A stretch of 6,496 nucleotides of DNA, from NCBI GenBank assembly GCA_029266935.1, contig JAQSVY010000127.1:1-6496 (forward strand), written 5' to 3'. Position numbers and translations under genes: made by a program. Of the stretch, positions 6,144 to 6,496 are shown in pieces. The DNA comes from Burkholderiales bacterium (lineage in GTDB: Bacteria > Pseudomonadota > Gammaproteobacteria > Burkholderiales > SG8-39). Below the pieces are notes generated by a model that was not told where the DNA came from, searched no databases, and worked only from the letters and a program-made list of their open reading frames with translations. The stretch's first letter is position 1; each line of letters begins with the position of its first letter.

Positions 6144-6496
6144 GGCTCGCGTAGGTCTTCTCGTGCAGTCGCTGGCAGTTGATGCAACGGAAGGCGGCCG
6201 GCGCGGCTTTCAGCCGCTCGTACTCGATCTCGCCGCCGCAATCGACGCACACGCCGTAGCTGCCTTCCTCGATGCGGCTGCGCGCCGCATCCAGGGCGCG
6301 CAGCTCGGCGAGGTCGCGCGAGACGTCGGCATGGTCGATGTCGCCGATCAGCGTGGCGACCGACTCGTCGCCGGCGTCCGGGGCCGGCCCGGCGAGGTCC
6401 TCGAAGTTGTCCTCCCGCGCCCGGTCGATGCCGTCGTGCAGCTCCGCCTGCAGCGCGCGGCGGCGCGCTTCGATCATGCCGCGCAATTCGCGCACC
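6124..6496 (-). CDS. DksA/TraR-family C4 zinc-finger protein, 5' end possibly outside the window
   Basis: The minus-strand frame runs to the right edge. A GTG at 6495 would give 123 residues and ATG at 6477 would give 117, but neither has a visible Shine-Dalgarno, so the true start may lie beyond 6496. The N-terminal half is a charged helical region (EARRRALQAELHDGIDRARE), as expected for the coiled coil that enters the RNA polymerase secondary channel. The conserved SRDLAELRALDAARSRIEEG leads into the zinc finger: CVDCGGEIEYERL, then FRCINC, i.e. Cys83-x2-Cys86-x17-Cys104-x2-Cys107 counted from 6495. It ends RLHEKTY plus a short tail. The region where E. coli DksA carries its coiled-coil-tip acidic motif is not clearly matched, so this is a DksA/TraR-like paralogue rather than necessarily DksA itself. 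Its role is probably to modulate transcription initiation. It converges on the diguanylate cyclase gene. Confidence 0.88.
   Translation of the reverse strand, partial: VRELRGMIEARRRALQAELHDGIDRAREDNFEDLAGPAPDAGDESVATLIGDIDHADVSRDLAELRALDAARSRIEEGSYGVCVDCGGEIEYERLKAAPAAFRCINCQRLHEKTYASPTGSSL

Overview
The window looks like chromosomal DNA from a high-GC betaproteobacterium (GC about two thirds, estimated by eye). The evidence is GC-biased codon usage, an OmpA-like protein with the LQPDRRV motif common in Burkholderiales-type relatives, a short DksA/TraR zinc-finger protein, and a DUF6600 protein. I see no rRNA, tRNA, CRISPR array, insertion sequence or phage gene.

Layout. At the left edge, on the minus strand and running off the window, is a secreted FecR-like/DUF6600 protein very rich in Trp and Gly. 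A gap of about 190 bp follows, then a plus-strand OmpA-family peptidoglycan-binding protein whose start is disturbed. A small minus-strand DUF2934 protein converges on it, and the two genes share the palindromic stop CTAG. From a 114-bp divergent intergenic region a two-gene plus-strand unit begins: a cyclopropane-fatty-acid-synthase-like SAM methyltransferase and an FAD-binding oxidoreductase of the DHCR24/TmsA type. Next, behind a perfect 16-bp FNR-like palindrome, is a PAS-GGDEF diguanylate cyclase. At the right edge a minus-strand DksA/TraR-family zinc-finger protein overlaps the cyclase tail to tail by 20 bp.

How the genes work together. The methyltransferase/FAD-oxidoreductase pair is the most coherent system. 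By analogy with the actinobacterial TmsB/TmsA (BfaB/BfaA) pair it probably methylates the double bond of an unsaturated phospholipid acyl chain and then changes the redox state of the product, giving a mid-chain methyl-branched acid or a methylated unsaturated precursor of a furan fatty acid. The oxidoreductase coding sequence clearly extends upstream of its first ATG/GTG/TTG codon into the 3' end of the methyltransferase gene, so it uses a rare start (CTG at 3832 is the best candidate), a frameshift, or carries a sequence error. The cyclase is a separate signalling gene that may be controlled by an Fnr/Crp-family regulator. The other genes are envelope (DUF6600, OmpA) or small regulatory/accessory proteins with no clear functional link to the lipid pair.

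The four main plus-strand genes and the three minus-strand genes account for nearly all of the sequence. The gaps (1199-1389, 2508-2621, 5158-5213) are all under 200 bp.
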